Origin: Bacteroidota bacterium
Lineage (GTDB): Bacteria > Bacteroidota > Bacteroidia > Flavobacteriales_D > Crocinitomicaceae
NCBI GenBank assembly: GCA_024280295.1
Contig: JAJRQK010000019.1
Location: 40,714-104,713, forward strand
Reading direction: 5' to 3'
DNA: 64,000 bases
Positions 52,902-62,018 of the stretch are shown here, piece by piece (within the stretch, counting starts at the first letter, position 1; the number at the start of each line of letters is the position of its first letter). Under the pieces are notes generated by a model, which was not told the origin of the DNA, did no database searches, and worked only from the letters and a program-made list of their open reading frames with translations. A program made the position numbers and the translations under genes.

Positions 52902-54734
52902 ATGGAAGATCGACATCCTCATCAGGTTAAATTATTAAAATTACTACTTCAAGAAATGAAAGGACAGGAGAAGATATATTCTCTCGGACCAGAGTCTAGT
53001 TTGAAGCACTTGAAATCGATTGGAGTAGTACTTCATCCAATAAGTGTTACGCGTAAAAAGTTTGGCTATGCTGAATACCCAGAGATTTCCTTCAAGCTTC
53101 CGTTTGCATTGGAGGCTGCACTTTTTCGAGACAACAGTGCGATCGAATGCTTTATCGAAGGAGAAGAATCAGTAAAAGGAGTTTTTCTTGGTATGAACGG
53201 CCGAAAGGGAGATTTTCGATTATACACCCCCGACTTCCCTCATTGGGTTGAAGATGAAGGAGTTGGTCTTAAGCTTGCGCCAGATCATCGAACATTTGAA
53301 CGAATGCAAGGTGCTATAAAGAAATTAGATGAGAAGTCGTCAACTCAAGCTGTTTTCAAGCAGATTCATGGAAAGGAGGACTTTGATGATTCAGTGTCTG
53401 TGTCCCAAGCGATTAAATTTCATAATCAATCACTGAATGAGAGTCAGCAAGAAGCTGTTTCTAAAATGACGGAAGGAAAAGGACTATCCGTTTTACATGG
53501 CCCGCCTGGTACTGGGAAGACAACAACTTTGATTGAAATCATTGTGCAAAAGATCGAGAGAGGAGATCGGATTTTGGTGACTGCTCCAAGTAATGCTGCT
53601 GTGGATCATATTGCTGGAGAGTTAGTATCTGTTGGATTAAATATTTTGCGTGTCGGAAATACATTAAAAGTAAACAAGGATATTTATGCGCATACTCCAG
53701 AAGGTCGGTTAATTAATGCAAAAGAATTTAAAGAAATAAAAAAACTTAAAATTCGATCAGAGGAACTTAGAAAAATGTCTTACCAATACAAACGCAATTT
53801 CGGAAAAGCAGAACGAGAACAGCGGTCACTCTTAATACGGGAGTCGAAGAGTATACGCAAAGAAATTCGGGCAATAAAGAATTATTTTGATGAAAAGTTA
53901 GTTAAAAAAGCTGATGTTATTATTGGTACTCCTATTGGGCTAGATGGATTTCTTCCCGAAGACGCTTTATTTGATGCGTTACTATTTGATGAGTCTGGTC
54001 AAGCTATTGAACCACTAGCTTGGGTTGTTTTCCCTTATGCAAATTCATGGATCTTGGCTGGCGACCCATTTCAATTACCACCAACTGTAATCTCGCAGGA
54101 TGCCTCTAATAACGGCTTAAATATTTCAATATTAGAGCATGCATTTAAAAAGTGTAAATCAATTTCATTTCTTGATACACAATATAGAATGTTAAAGAAT
54201 ATTGCAGAATTTTCCAATCGTGAATTTTATGAGAATAAATTAAAGTCCGCAGCTGGGTTAGAGAGTGCTGGAAATGAAGTTATTTTTATTGACACAGCTG
54301 GAACGGAATTTGAAGAATCCCACGGAAAGAATGGAATGAGTCTGCAGAATGAAGGGGAATTAATCACTCTTAGAAGTCTAATACAGGCTGAGAAGATTGA
54401 TTTAAAAAAGGCGGTACTGATTTCTCCGTATGCAGGACAAACTCAGTTGGCAAAGGAGTTACTGCCTGATAAACTCCAAGTAAGTACTATTGATAGCTTT
54501 CAAGGTCAAGAGAAAGAAATCGTTCTAGTGTCTTTAGTTCGCTCAAATTCTGAGGGTATCATTGGTTTTTTAAAAGATTACCGAAGAATGAATGTGGCAT
54601 TGACACGAGCCAAATCTAGGTTGATTGTTATTGGTGATAGCTCTACAATTGGCCATGATTCTTTTTACGCTTCATTCTTATCCTACATAGAAGAAATTGA
54701 TGCATATAGAAGTGCTTGGGAATTTATGAAATAA
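52902..54734 (+). CDS. UPF1/IGHMBP2-like SF1 helicase
   Basis: This 610-aa SF1B helicase has an N-terminal beta-domain (about 30-150) and then two RecA-like domains. Motif I is HGPPGTGKTTT, Ia is TAPSNAAVDH, II is LLFDESGQAIEP (DESG), III is GDPFQLPPTV, IV is LDTQYRM, V is STIDSFQGQEKEIV and VI is RMNVALTRAKSRL. A helical coiled insertion (about 290-345) is present between the domains. Relatives unwind RNA or DNA with 5'-3' polarity. It ends in a bidirectional terminator. Confidence 0.93.
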   Translation: MEDRHPHQVKLLKLLLQEMKGQEKIYSLGPESSLKHLKSIGVVLHPISVTRKKFGYAEYPEISFKLPFALEAALFRDNSAIECFIEGEESVKGVFLGMNGRKGDFRLYTPDFPHWVEDEGVGLKLAPDHRTFERMQGAIKKLDEKSSTQAVFKQIHGKEDFDDSVSVSQAIKFHNQSLNESQQEAVSKMTEGKGLSVLHGPPGTGKTTTLIEIIVQKIERGDRILVTAPSNAAVDHIAGELVSVGLNILRVGNTLKVNKDIYAHTPEGRLINAKEFKEIKKLKIRSEELRKMSYQYKRNFGKAEREQRSLLIRESKSIRKEIRAIKNYFDEKLVKKADVIIGTPIGLDGFLPEDALFDALLFDESGQAIEPLAWVVFPYANSWILAGDPFQLPPTVISQDASNNGLNISILEHAFKKCKSISFLDTQYRMLKNIAEFSNREFYENKLKSAAGLESAGNEVIFIDTAGTEFEESHGKNGMSLQNEGELITLRSLIQAEKIDLKKAVLISPYAGQTQLAKELLPDKLQVSTIDSFQGQEKEIVLVSLVRSNSEGIIGFLKDYRRMNVALTRAKSRLIVIGDSSTIGHDSFYASFLSYIEEIDAYRSAWEFMK

Positions 54735-54737
54735 AAA

Positions 54738-54762
54738 AAAGCCTATCATAATGATAGGCTTT
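54738..54762. terminator. Bidirectional terminator between the helicase and cspA-like gene
   Basis: AAAGCCTATC / GATAGGCTTT is a perfect stem with a 5-nt loop. On the minus strand it is followed by eight Ts, which makes it the terminator of the cold-shock gene; on the plus strand it ends in TTTCC. Confidence 0.88.
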
Positions 54763-54792
54763 CCAGTACTAAAAAAATTTATGTTGCAAAGA

Positions 54793-54984
54793 TTAAATTA
54801 CTTTAACATTAACAGCGTTTAATCCTTTTCTACCTTCTTCGAGTTCAAATTCTACATCATCACCTTCACGAATTTCATCGATCAAACCTGACACGTGTAC
54901 GAAATGTTCTTTTCCAGACTCATCTTCGCTTATGAAACCAAATCCTTTAGCTTCATTGAAGAATTTTACTTTACCTTTACTCAT
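54793..54984 (-). CDS. cspA: Cold-shock domain protein
   Basis: ATG 54984 (63 aa) is chosen; the track start (55011) adds nine residues with no family support. The OB-fold has RNP1-like KGFGFISED and RNP2-like HFVHVS motifs after MSKGKVKFFNEA. EVREGDDVEF-type strand (EIREGDDVEFELEEG) and GLNAVNVKVI complete it. It binds single-stranded RNA/DNA and acts as an RNA chaperone. It has its own promoter and terminator, as usual for an abundant small protein. Confidence 0.96.
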   Translation of the reverse strand: MSKGKVKFFNEAKGFGFISEDESGKEHFVHVSGLIDEIREGDDVEFELEEGRKGLNAVNVKVI

Positions 54985-55008
54985 TGTATTGTTTTTATAT
55001 AATTGATG

Positions 55009-55016
55009 CAAATATA
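55009..55016 (-). promoter_or_regulatory. -7 element TATATTTG of the cold-shock gene
   Basis: TATATTTG on the minus strand fits TAnnTTTG and leaves a leader of about 20 nt before ATG 54984. Confidence 0.55.
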
Positions 55017-55187
55017 GTAAAATAAATCGTGAACCTTGCGAAAAAATATTTTTTTAATCGCGATAGCCTAGTCAACGGGCTTATCATCATCTATTCTTGG
55101 ATCACTGAATTCTTTATACTGAAGTAATTATTGGGGAAATCGATCGCATTTAGCGAATGACTTTCTGCTTCATATTCCCCTTCGGTA

Positions 55188-55652
55188 CTACGATAACAAT
55201 CCTTGCCTAGCAATAAATTCTAGTTGCTTATTAGCCTTTTCAAGCGCGATTATGAGTTGCTCATTTTCTTTTCTCAACGAATAAATTTCGTAAGCTTGCT
55301 TAATCACAAGTAATAAATCTTGCGCATCCCATGGTTTGGCTATATAGCGATATACTTGTCCTTGGTTAATCGCTCCTATAATAGCTTCGATATCTGAATA
55401 GCCAGTGATTAGTATCCGAATTGTATCAGGATATTCATTTTTTAACTTTGAAAGGAACTCTACACCAGTCATATTTGGCATTCGCTGATCAGATAATACT
55501 ACTTGAATATTGTTTTCTTTCATTATCTCCAAACCTAAAGAGGCACTTTCTGCAACATGAATAGTAAATTCTCTTCGGAAAGTTGCTTTAAACGATGTTA
55601 GGTTGTGTTTTTCATCATCGACATATAAAACATGTATATCTGGGCTGTTCAT
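55188..55652 (-). CDS. Stand-alone response regulator (REC plus coiled coil)
   Basis: ATG 55652 (154 aa) is preferred over the track's 55682. The receiver domain has Asp12/13 (VDDE), phosphoacceptor Asp55 in VLSDQRMP, Thr83 in LITGYSD and Lys106 in IAKPWD. After residue 118 there is only a coiled-coil tail (SLRKENEQLIIALEKANKQL) ending FIARQGLLS; no DNA-binding domain. It closely resembles the receiver at 61118. Divergent from the Rv1355c-like gene, it could be a phosphate sink or a partner that docks on a kinase. Confidence 0.9.
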   Translation of the reverse strand: MNSPDIHVLYVDDEKHNLTSFKATFRREFTIHVAESASLGLEIMKENNIQVVLSDQRMPNMTGVEFLSKLKNEYPDTIRILITGYSDIEAIIGAINQGQVYRYIAKPWDAQDLLLVIKQAYEIYSLRKENEQLIIALEKANKQLEFIARQGLLS

Positions 55653-55753
55653 AGGAGGGGAGTTAGCAAATGCAATTAGCACAATAGAGCAGGAAAATAC
55701 GAATAAATTGCCGAATTATTTAAACTGTAAACGATATTCTGATCTATCGCCGA

Positions 55754-55791
55754 CAGTTGATTGGCATATTCAACTGAAATTTTCAGTTGAA
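55754..55791. promoter_or_regulatory. Palindrome and extra half site between the response regulator and the ThiF-nitroreductase gene
   Basis: TTCAACTGAAA-T-TTTCAGTTGAA (55769-55791) is a perfect 11-bp inverted repeat around one base. A third copy of its half site, CAGTTGA, stands at 55754-55760. The block lies about 100 nt from each divergent start and upstream of a TATCTTTG -7 element. It looks like an operator; a hairpin in an RNA leader is the other reading. Confidence 0.55.
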
Positions 55792-55826
55792 AATTGATTT
55801 ATATAGATTAAGAATTAACAAATGAT

Positions 55827-55834
55827 TATCTTTG
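55827..55834 (+). promoter_or_regulatory. -7 element TATCTTTG of the Rv1355c-like gene
   Basis: TATCTTTG matches TAnnTTTG and ends 38 nt before ATG 55873. It lies 35 nt downstream of the palindrome. Confidence 0.5.
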
Positions 55835-55872
55835 TTGACTGATTTGTTGCTGAAATTCGAATCAATTGCTTG

Positions 55873-58215
55873 ATGATGAAAGAGAAACTAACATTGCAAG
55901 CTAGCGTAACCGCTAAGATGGACTTTACTTCTACAGTGCTACTGTATCGCTTAAAGAGCGAGTCAGACCAGTTGGAGGTGACCGAGTTATTAGAAAATCA
56001 TCAACCTAGAGTACGGGATGAATTGAATTCACAGCTTCATGAACTTATTAAGTTACGTTATCCTAAGCAGAAGCTATCAAATCAGAAAACAAAATTATTA
56101 ATTAATCAACTTTTAAACTCGACTCCATTACATCAATATGGTGTATGGGCGTACTACCCTTGGAGTAATAGTTTAGTTCATATACTAGATGAAGCTGAAT
56201 TCATTGAAGTTAAAACTAACAGAAACAAGCATAAAATCACTGAAGCAGAGAGTAAGATCTTAAGTAAACAGATTGTTGGTGTTGTTGGTCTTTCAGTTGG
56301 TAGAACGATTTCTGCTACAATGACTATGGAGCGAAGCTATGGTGAAATTCGCTTGGCTGACTATGATATTTTAGAACTTAGTAATTACAATCGAATTCGT
56401 TCTGGATTATTTGATCTAGGTCTTAATAAAACGGTCTCACTTGCTCGTGAAATTGCGGAAATTGATCCTTATCTCAAAGTAACTTGCTTTCATGATGGCT
56501 TGACTGAGGGGAATATGGATGAGTTTTTCACGAAAAACGGAAAAATAAATGTCTTAATCGATGAGTGTGATGGGTTGGATATCAAGATTTTATTGAGAGA
56601 AAAAGCGAAAAAACTTCAAATTCCAGTGATCATGGATATGAACGATCGTGGAACAATGGATATAGAGCGTTTCGACTTGGAGCCAGATCGCCCCTTGCTA
56701 CATGGGTTGATAGGTCATTTAGATTCAACTAAACTTAAGGGATTGACTAATGAAGAAAAAATTCCATATATCATGCCAATGCTTGGCGAATCAACAATCT
56801 CCACAAAGTTGAAAGCATCCATGCTCGAAATTGAGCAAACGATCACGACCTGGCCTCAATTAGCTTCCGATGTTACGCTAGGTGGTGCTGTTACAGCAAA
56901 TATTTATAGAAGAATAATACTTGGTGAGTTTACAGATTCTGGACGTTACTTTGTGGATATAGATGATATTATTCGTAATAAAGAATCAACTCCGTTTAAG
57001 ATTTATGAACCAACAATTTATGAAAGGAAAGACGATCTTAATGATTCAAATATCCTCCAGTATATTGAAAATTTAGATTTTGCTATTCAGAAGAATCAAC
57101 TTGATATAAGTAAGGCGCAAATTGAGATTATACTAAAAGCGGCTACTTTGGCAAGTTCAACCGCGAATGCTCAACCATGGAAATGGTGTTATTACAAACA
57201 GTCATTGATCCTTCTTCATGATGCATCTGTTGCAAACTCGTTTGGTGATTTCGAGAATTTAGGGTCCAATATATCTTATGGTGCTGCTCTTGAAAATCTT
57301 GTGCAAAAGTCACAAAAAATAGGTCTGTTTCCATTAATAGAATCTACTCCCCATAAAAAGAAGGGATCACATGTAGTAGCAGTCATAAAATTTTTCGCAC
57401 TAAATAATTGTGTTGAGGAACTCATCCAAGATAACCTTGCTGAATTCATAGAACTGCGCTGTACAAATCGTAGAGATGGACATTATTCATTACTAGAAGA
57501 TGAGGATCTCAATCAGCTTGTTTCATCAGCAAATTCTGTTGCGGGAGTAAAATTAAAACTTTTTACAGATCCTGTAATAATTCGAGCTACTGGAAAATTG
57601 ATTGGTGAAAGTGATAAATTTCGATTTTTAAATGAAAGTGGTCATAAAGATTTCTTTATACATGAAGTGCGTTGGACGAAGGAGGAAAGTGAGAAGACTC
57701 GTGACGGCATTGATTTGAGAACAACAGAACTTTCTGAAGCTGCAATTGCTGGATTGAGAATGGCTAGTGATTTTGATGTTATTGAGCATTTAAAAGTTTG
57801 GGATGGAGGAGGTGTCTTTACTAAGGCTGCAACCCAAGCATTTGAGCAAACTAGCGCAATTGGCCTGTTTTGTGTCGATAAATGTTCTCCTGAGAATGCA
57901 TTATTAACTGGGAGAAGTTTAGCAAGGACTTGGCTGAAAGCAACAAAATTGAATATCGCTGTACAGCCTTGGATGAGTATGAATTTTAACTTCAACAGAT
58001 TGATTTCAGGATCAGGAATAGGAATGGATGAAGATTTTGCCGATTCAATGAAAAAAATTCGCGCCTTATATGAAGAACTCTTAGGGTTTGATAGTCAATT
58101 TAAAGAGTTGTTTCTTGTCAGATTTTTTAAGGGAAATGCGCCGAGCATTAAATCAATGCGAAAACCAATTAAGGAAATATTTTTTGACTTAAGATCTCAT
58201 AGGCGTGAACTTTAA
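55873..58215 (+). CDS. Rv1355c-family fusion: ThiF/E1-like adenylyltransferase plus nitroreductase
   Basis: Start is ATG 55873 (ATG 55876 also possible); 780 aa. Numbering here is from the track's TTG. An N-terminal helical region (about 1-115) precedes the E1-like domain: VGVVGLSVGR (about 136-145), ADYDILELSNYNR (about 163-174), GLNKTVSLA (about 184-192) and LIDECDG (about 229-235), which supply the nucleotide loop, Asp, Arg and Lys positions of ThiF/MoeB enzymes. No CxxC zinc pairs are seen. The nitroreductase half (about 410-760) has AATLASSTANAQPWKW and ELRCTNRRDGH for FMN binding. Rv1355c (MoeY) of Mycobacterium is the namesake. The reaction is unknown. Its stop overlaps the next gene by 11 nt. 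Confidence 0.85.
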   Translation: MMKEKLTLQASVTAKMDFTSTVLLYRLKSESDQLEVTELLENHQPRVRDELNSQLHELIKLRYPKQKLSNQKTKLLINQLLNSTPLHQYGVWAYYPWSNSLVHILDEAEFIEVKTNRNKHKITEAESKILSKQIVGVVGLSVGRTISATMTMERSYGEIRLADYDILELSNYNRIRSGLFDLGLNKTVSLAREIAEIDPYLKVTCFHDGLTEGNMDEFFTKNGKINVLIDECDGLDIKILLREKAKKLQIPVIMDMNDRGTMDIERFDLEPDRPLLHGLIGHLDSTKLKGLTNEEKIPYIMPMLGESTISTKLKASMLEIEQTITTWPQLASDVTLGGAVTANIYRRIILGEFTDSGRYFVDIDDIIRNKESTPFKIYEPTIYERKDDLNDSNILQYIENLDFAIQKNQLDISKAQIEIILKAATLASSTANAQPWKWCYYKQSLILLHDASVANSFGDFENLGSNISYGAALENLVQKSQKIGLFPLIESTPHKKKGSHVVAVIKFFALNNCVEELIQDNLAEFIELRCTNRRDGHYSLLEDEDLNQLVSSANSVAGVKLKLFTDPVIIRATGKLIGESDKFRFLNESGHKDFFIHEVRWTKEESEKTRDGIDLRTTELSEAAIAGLRMASDFDVIEHLKVWDGGGVFTKAATQAFEQTSAIGLFCVDKCSPENALLTGRSLARTWLKATKLNIAVQPWMSMNFNFNRLISGSGIGMDEDFADSMKKIRALYEELLGFDSQFKELFLVRFFKGNAPSIKSMRKPIKEIFFDLRSHRREL

Positions 58216-58882
58216 ACTTAGAGCTTTTCGTGCAATCGATGAACCTGAAACTTGCGGTCAATACCTTGATGAGCACCTTGAAGTCTTGCGTATTTTCGGA
58301 ATCACTAAAATAACTTCTGCAAATGATGATTGGTTAAGAAATCCATCATGCTATGTGATTATCGCTGAAGATCCTAAATCAGGGCAAATAGTTGGAGGAA
58401 TTAGAGTTCAACAAGTTGGAGGCACTCAACCTCTCCCGGTGGAAGATGCAATTGGTTTTATGGATTCCGCGATACACTTACTGGTTAAAGATCATCATTT
58501 TAATAGAGGAGCAGGAGAATTATGTGGATTATGGAATGCTCGCTCAGTAGCAGGACTAGGTCTTAGTAAAATATTGATTAGAGCTGGATTGTCTATCACA
58601 AACCAATTAGGTATCAAAACGATGTTCGGGATTTGCGCCGAATTGACCTTGCCAATGTTCAAAAGTGTTGGTTACGAAATTGAAGAATCACTGGGGAATT
58701 GTGGGACTTTTTATTATCCCAATGAAGACCTTGTTGCGTATGCCTTAATTATGGACGCAAATTCTCTTCCACAAGCGGAAGAAATAGAAAGATCAATTGT
58801 ACTTAAGTTAAGGGAATCACCTATAATTCGTACCGTAGAGATAGGTCCGAAAGGTGAAATGGAAGTAGAATATGAATTATAG
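58205..58882 (+). CDS. GNAT/AHL-synthase-like acyltransferase
   Basis: This 225-aa protein starts at a GTG inside the previous gene, so it is translationally coupled. The N-terminal half (LRAFRAIDEPETCGQYLDEH) and CYVIIAEDPKSGQIVGGIRVQ resemble GNAT-fold autoinducer/N-acyl amino acid synthases. ELCGLWNARSVAGLGLSKIL looks like the acyl-donor loop, followed by AELTLPMFKSVGYEIEESLG. C-terminal about 190-225 is an extra strand-rich tail. The donor could be an acyl-CoA or acyl-ACP. I do not know a named family for it; fold assignment is moderately sure. Confidence 0.68.
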   Translation: MNFKLRAFRAIDEPETCGQYLDEHLEVLRIFGITKITSANDDWLRNPSCYVIIAEDPKSGQIVGGIRVQQVGGTQPLPVEDAIGFMDSAIHLLVKDHHFNRGAGELCGLWNARSVAGLGLSKILIRAGLSITNQLGIKTMFGICAELTLPMFKSVGYEIEESLGNCGTFYYPNEDLVAYALIMDANSLPQAEEIERSIVLKLRESPIIRTVEIGPKGEMEVEYEL

Positions 58883-58953
58883 AAAATCATACTAATTAAG
58901 ATTAATTTCTTACTTTAGCGTTCACTAGCTGAAGAACTTCCCGTTGAATTATT

Positions 58954-61095
58954 ATGAAAATCGGATACATTCTTACCACTTGGTTAATTACTACTTTCTG
59001 CTTGCATTCTAATGCAACTGGTTACTATGACTTCACGTCGAATAGTTCTAATGATTTTATTGGCAAAAGTATTCTGATTTTTGAAGACAAAACAGCGCAA
59101 TTAAACATCATGGAAGTGTTAGCTTCCTCAAAATTCAAGTCTTCCAGGTCAAAAGTCCCGTTTTTAGGTATCACAAACTCTAATTGGTGGCTTAAGTTTG
59201 AAGTGGGAAATTCAAGCGATAAGAATTTAATTTATCTTACACTAGATCAACCAACTATTGATTTTATAGACTTTTATGAACTCAAGCAAGATGGAACTTA
59301 CAACCAAATCGAACTTGGTGAATACAAACCTTTTACAGATCGAGTATTCAAACATCAAAAATATATATTCAAACTAAACATCAAGCCAGGCAACAAAAAA
59401 CAGTACTTAATTCGATTGAAAAGTGGTGAGCAAATACTAGTGCCACTTAAGATAAGTTCTGGAGATGCCATGACTCAATCTTTACTTACAAATGATCTCT
59501 TCTACGGGATTTATATTGGTGTCATTCTAATAATGCTTGTATATAATTTATTTATATATCTATCTGTTCGAGATCCTGCTTACATATGGTATGTCATTTA
59601 TATTTTGTTAGTTGGCCTCACTCAAACATCTTTAACAGGTTATACACATAGATTCCTTTGGCCTAATAATCCTTGGATAGCAGAACAAAGCGTCTTCCTG
59701 TTCCCGTCGCTTGTTGGTGTAGCAGGAATTTGGTTTATGAAGGTGTTTTTACATACAAAAGAACATGTTCCTAAACTAGATAAAGTAATTTATGTCTTTA
59801 TAGCACTCTCTTTAGTGAACATCGTATTGGCAATTATGGGGCTGCATAATTTGAGTCAACAAATGATTCAGATAAATGCCATGTTAATTTCTTTTTACAT
59901 GATATTTGTGTCAGCTGTAATTTCTCGGAAAGGATACCGGGCAGCACGTTTCTTTTTGTATGCATGGATCATTTTCTTGATTGGAGTATTCATTTTCGTA
60001 TTAAAAGATATTGGAGTACTTCCATACAATCAACTAACAATATTTATGATGCCAATAGGTTCAGGGATTGAAGTTGCATTGCTATCCCTAGCTCTAGCCG
60101 ATAGAATTAATATCCTTAAAAAGGAAAAAGAAGAATCTCAAGAACAAGTATTATTAACTACAATCGAAAATGTTAGAATAATTAAAGAACAAAACAGCGT
60201 ACTTGAGCATCGTGTGAAACACAGAACGCTAGAATTAGAAAAGTCGAATGAAGAGTTAAGTGTTACTTATTATGATTTAAAGCACACTCAATCGAAACTC
60301 GTAGAATCAGAGAAAATGGCATCATTGGGTCAGTTAACCGCAGGGATTGCGCATGAAATCAATAATCCAATCAACTTTGTAACAGCAAATGTTGAACCAC
60401 TCAGAAGAGATATTAAGGATATTATTTCACTAGTTTCGAAATACGGAAATTTGGATCATGACAAAGATCTTGATGCTCAAATTGAAGAGATAAATAAATT
60501 TACTGAAGAATTAGATCTCAGTTTCTTGAAAATCGAAATGGATGAACTTATTTCTGGTATCGCGGAAGGAGCTAATAGAACTGCCGAAATTGTTAAAGGA
60601 CTTCGAAACTTCTCAAGACTCGATGAGGGGGATCTTAAATATGCAAATATTAACGAAGGCATCAAATCAACATTAAAAATTCTAGAAACTAGAACAAATG
60701 AACTGGAGATAGATGTAGTTCTGAAATTATCTCAAATTGATGCTATTGAGTGTTATCCAGGTAAGCTAAATCAGCTATTTATGAATCTATTATCAAATGC
60801 CATTCAAGCTCTTGAATCTAATTTAATCGGTGATCGTCAAATAGTTATTGACACCAAAGAAATCGATAATAGTATCGAAATCAAAATAAAAGATAATGGA
60901 GTCGGAATGTCTGAAGGAACTAAAATCAAAATTTTTGAACCTTTTTTCACAACTAAAGATGTCGGAGAAGGTACTGGTTTAGGACTTTCAATTGCGTATA
61001 GCATCGTAGAAGTGCACAAGGGGTCGATAGTTGTGGAATCTAAAGTTGGAGTAGGTACTGAATTTATTATCAAAATTCCGATGCAGTTCGCATAA
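58954..61095 (+). CDS. 7TM-DISM sensor histidine kinase
   Basis: This 713-aa kinase has a signal peptide (about 1-21), an extracellular 7TMR-DISMED2-like beta-domain (about 35-168, e.g. NSNWWLKFEVGNSSDKNLIYL), seven helices (about 184-385), a coiled coil (about 386-452), and a HisKA/HATPase module. The phosphoacceptor is His467 in AGIAHEINNP; ATP-binding boxes are QLFMNLLSNAIQAL, KDNGVGM and GEGTGLGLSI. DISM-type sensors bind carbohydrates or other small ligands outside the cell. It is 71 nt downstream of the acyltransferase and 22 nt upstream of a response regulator. Confidence 0.92.
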   Translation: MKIGYILTTWLITTFCLHSNATGYYDFTSNSSNDFIGKSILIFEDKTAQLNIMEVLASSKFKSSRSKVPFLGITNSNWWLKFEVGNSSDKNLIYLTLDQPTIDFIDFYELKQDGTYNQIELGEYKPFTDRVFKHQKYIFKLNIKPGNKKQYLIRLKSGEQILVPLKISSGDAMTQSLLTNDLFYGIYIGVILIMLVYNLFIYLSVRDPAYIWYVIYILLVGLTQTSLTGYTHRFLWPNNPWIAEQSVFLFPSLVGVAGIWFMKVFLHTKEHVPKLDKVIYVFIALSLVNIVLAIMGLHNLSQQMIQINAMLISFYMIFVSAVISRKGYRAARFFLYAWIIFLIGVFIFVLKDIGVLPYNQLTIFMMPIGSGIEVALLSLALADRINILKKEKEESQEQVLLTTIENVRIIKEQNSVLEHRVKHRTLELEKSNEELSVTYYDLKHTQSKLVESEKMASLGQLTAGIAHEINNPINFVTANVEPLRRDIKDIISLVSKYGNLDHDKDLDAQIEEINKFTEELDLSFLKIEMDELISGIAEGANRTAEIVKGLRNFSRLDEGDLKYANINEGIKSTLKILETRTNELEIDVVLKLSQIDAIECYPGKLNQLFMNLLSNAIQALESNLIGDRQIVIDTKEIDNSIEIKIKDNGVGMSEGTKIKIFEPFFTTKDVGEGTGLGLSIAYSIVEVHKGSIVVESKVGVGTEFIIKIPMQFA

Positions 61096-61117
61096 GTTAA
61101 ATATATTGGACAGGGAA

Positions 61118-61837
61118 ATGAATAAATCATCAAAAATATCAATTCTTTATATTGATGACGAACATATTAACTTGCTCGCTTTTCGGGCTAATTTTAGGCG
61201 TGAATACGAAGTGTTTACTGCTGTGTCAGGAATTGAGGGAAAGGCTTTAATTGAGCAGAATGATATAAAAATTGTTGTTGCTGATCAGCGAATGCCAAAG
61301 ATGACAGGAATTCAATTTTTTGAGTGGATTAAAGAAGACCACCCAAACACTATTCGAATATTACTAACTGGCTTTACAGATGTCTCTGCTGTAGTCGATG
61401 CAATCAATAAAGGACAGGTTTATTCTTATATTTCTAAACCTTGGGATGAAGAAGAGTTAAGAGGTACGTTTGAAAAAGCATTTAAAGAACATCAGAGAAA
61501 GGCTTACTCATTGAGTATTGAGTCACGTTTCAATCAGCTGTTTGACTATTCATCGGATGCTATTCTTGTAATGAATGAAATTACAGGGATCGTCAATGCC
61601 AATAAAGTTGCATTGGAACTTTACAAGTATGAGTTAGATGAAATAGGAACTATTCCGCTCGATCAGCTAGTTATAAATGTGAATAATTTTGAAGAGCTGA
61701 TGAAGGTTTTTCTTTCAGGATCTGGAGAAATAATTGATAAATTTCAACGCAATATTTCGTGCGATTTTTCAATTATGAAATTTGACCCTCATGCCGATTC
61801 GTCAGAATTCTTTCAAGTTTTGATAAAAAAAACATAG
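61118..61837 (+). CDS. Response regulator with REC and PAS-like domains
   Basis: ATG 61118 (239 aa) is preferred over the TTG at 61106. REC domain: Asp13/14 in YIDDEH, phosphoacceptor Asp56 in VVADQRMP, LLTGFTD and SKPWDEEEL. After a coiled linker, residues about 138-235 resemble a PAS domain (FNQLFDYSSDAILVMNEITG, IVNANKVALELYKYE). There is no DNA-binding or enzymatic output. It probably receives phosphate from the kinase 22 nt upstream and acts through protein contacts. It is followed by a weak A/T-rich hairpin with a long T run (61825-61856). Confidence 0.88.
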   Translation: MNKSSKISILYIDDEHINLLAFRANFRREYEVFTAVSGIEGKALIEQNDIKIVVADQRMPKMTGIQFFEWIKEDHPNTIRILLTGFTDVSAVVDAINKGQVYSYISKPWDEEELRGTFEKAFKEHQRKAYSLSIESRFNQLFDYSSDAILVMNEITGIVNANKVALELYKYELDEIGTIPLDQLVINVNNFEELMKVFLSGSGEIIDKFQRNISCDFSIMKFDPHADSSEFFQVLIKKT

Positions 61838-62018
61838 CAACTTAAGTGTTTTTTTTATTAATTCAGATAATCAATGCCTTCTCTATTTATTGAACTATGC
61901 TAATCAACAATTTACTTGGTCAACTGGATGTGGTTCAAATAAAATCTAATCTCCCTAACTTATTTACCTAGCCAGCGTTCTTCTTTCTTTTCTAGACTTC
62001 TGATCTAACTATTTCTGC

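Noticed and set aside
61825-61856. A/T-only hairpin with long T run after the REC-PAS regulator
   Set aside because: The stem has only one C-G pair (CA/TG plus As and Ts), too weak to list as a terminator on its own.
61930-61960. GGTTCAAAT stretch resembling a tRNA T-loop
   Set aside because: No matching acceptor, D or anticodon arms around it.
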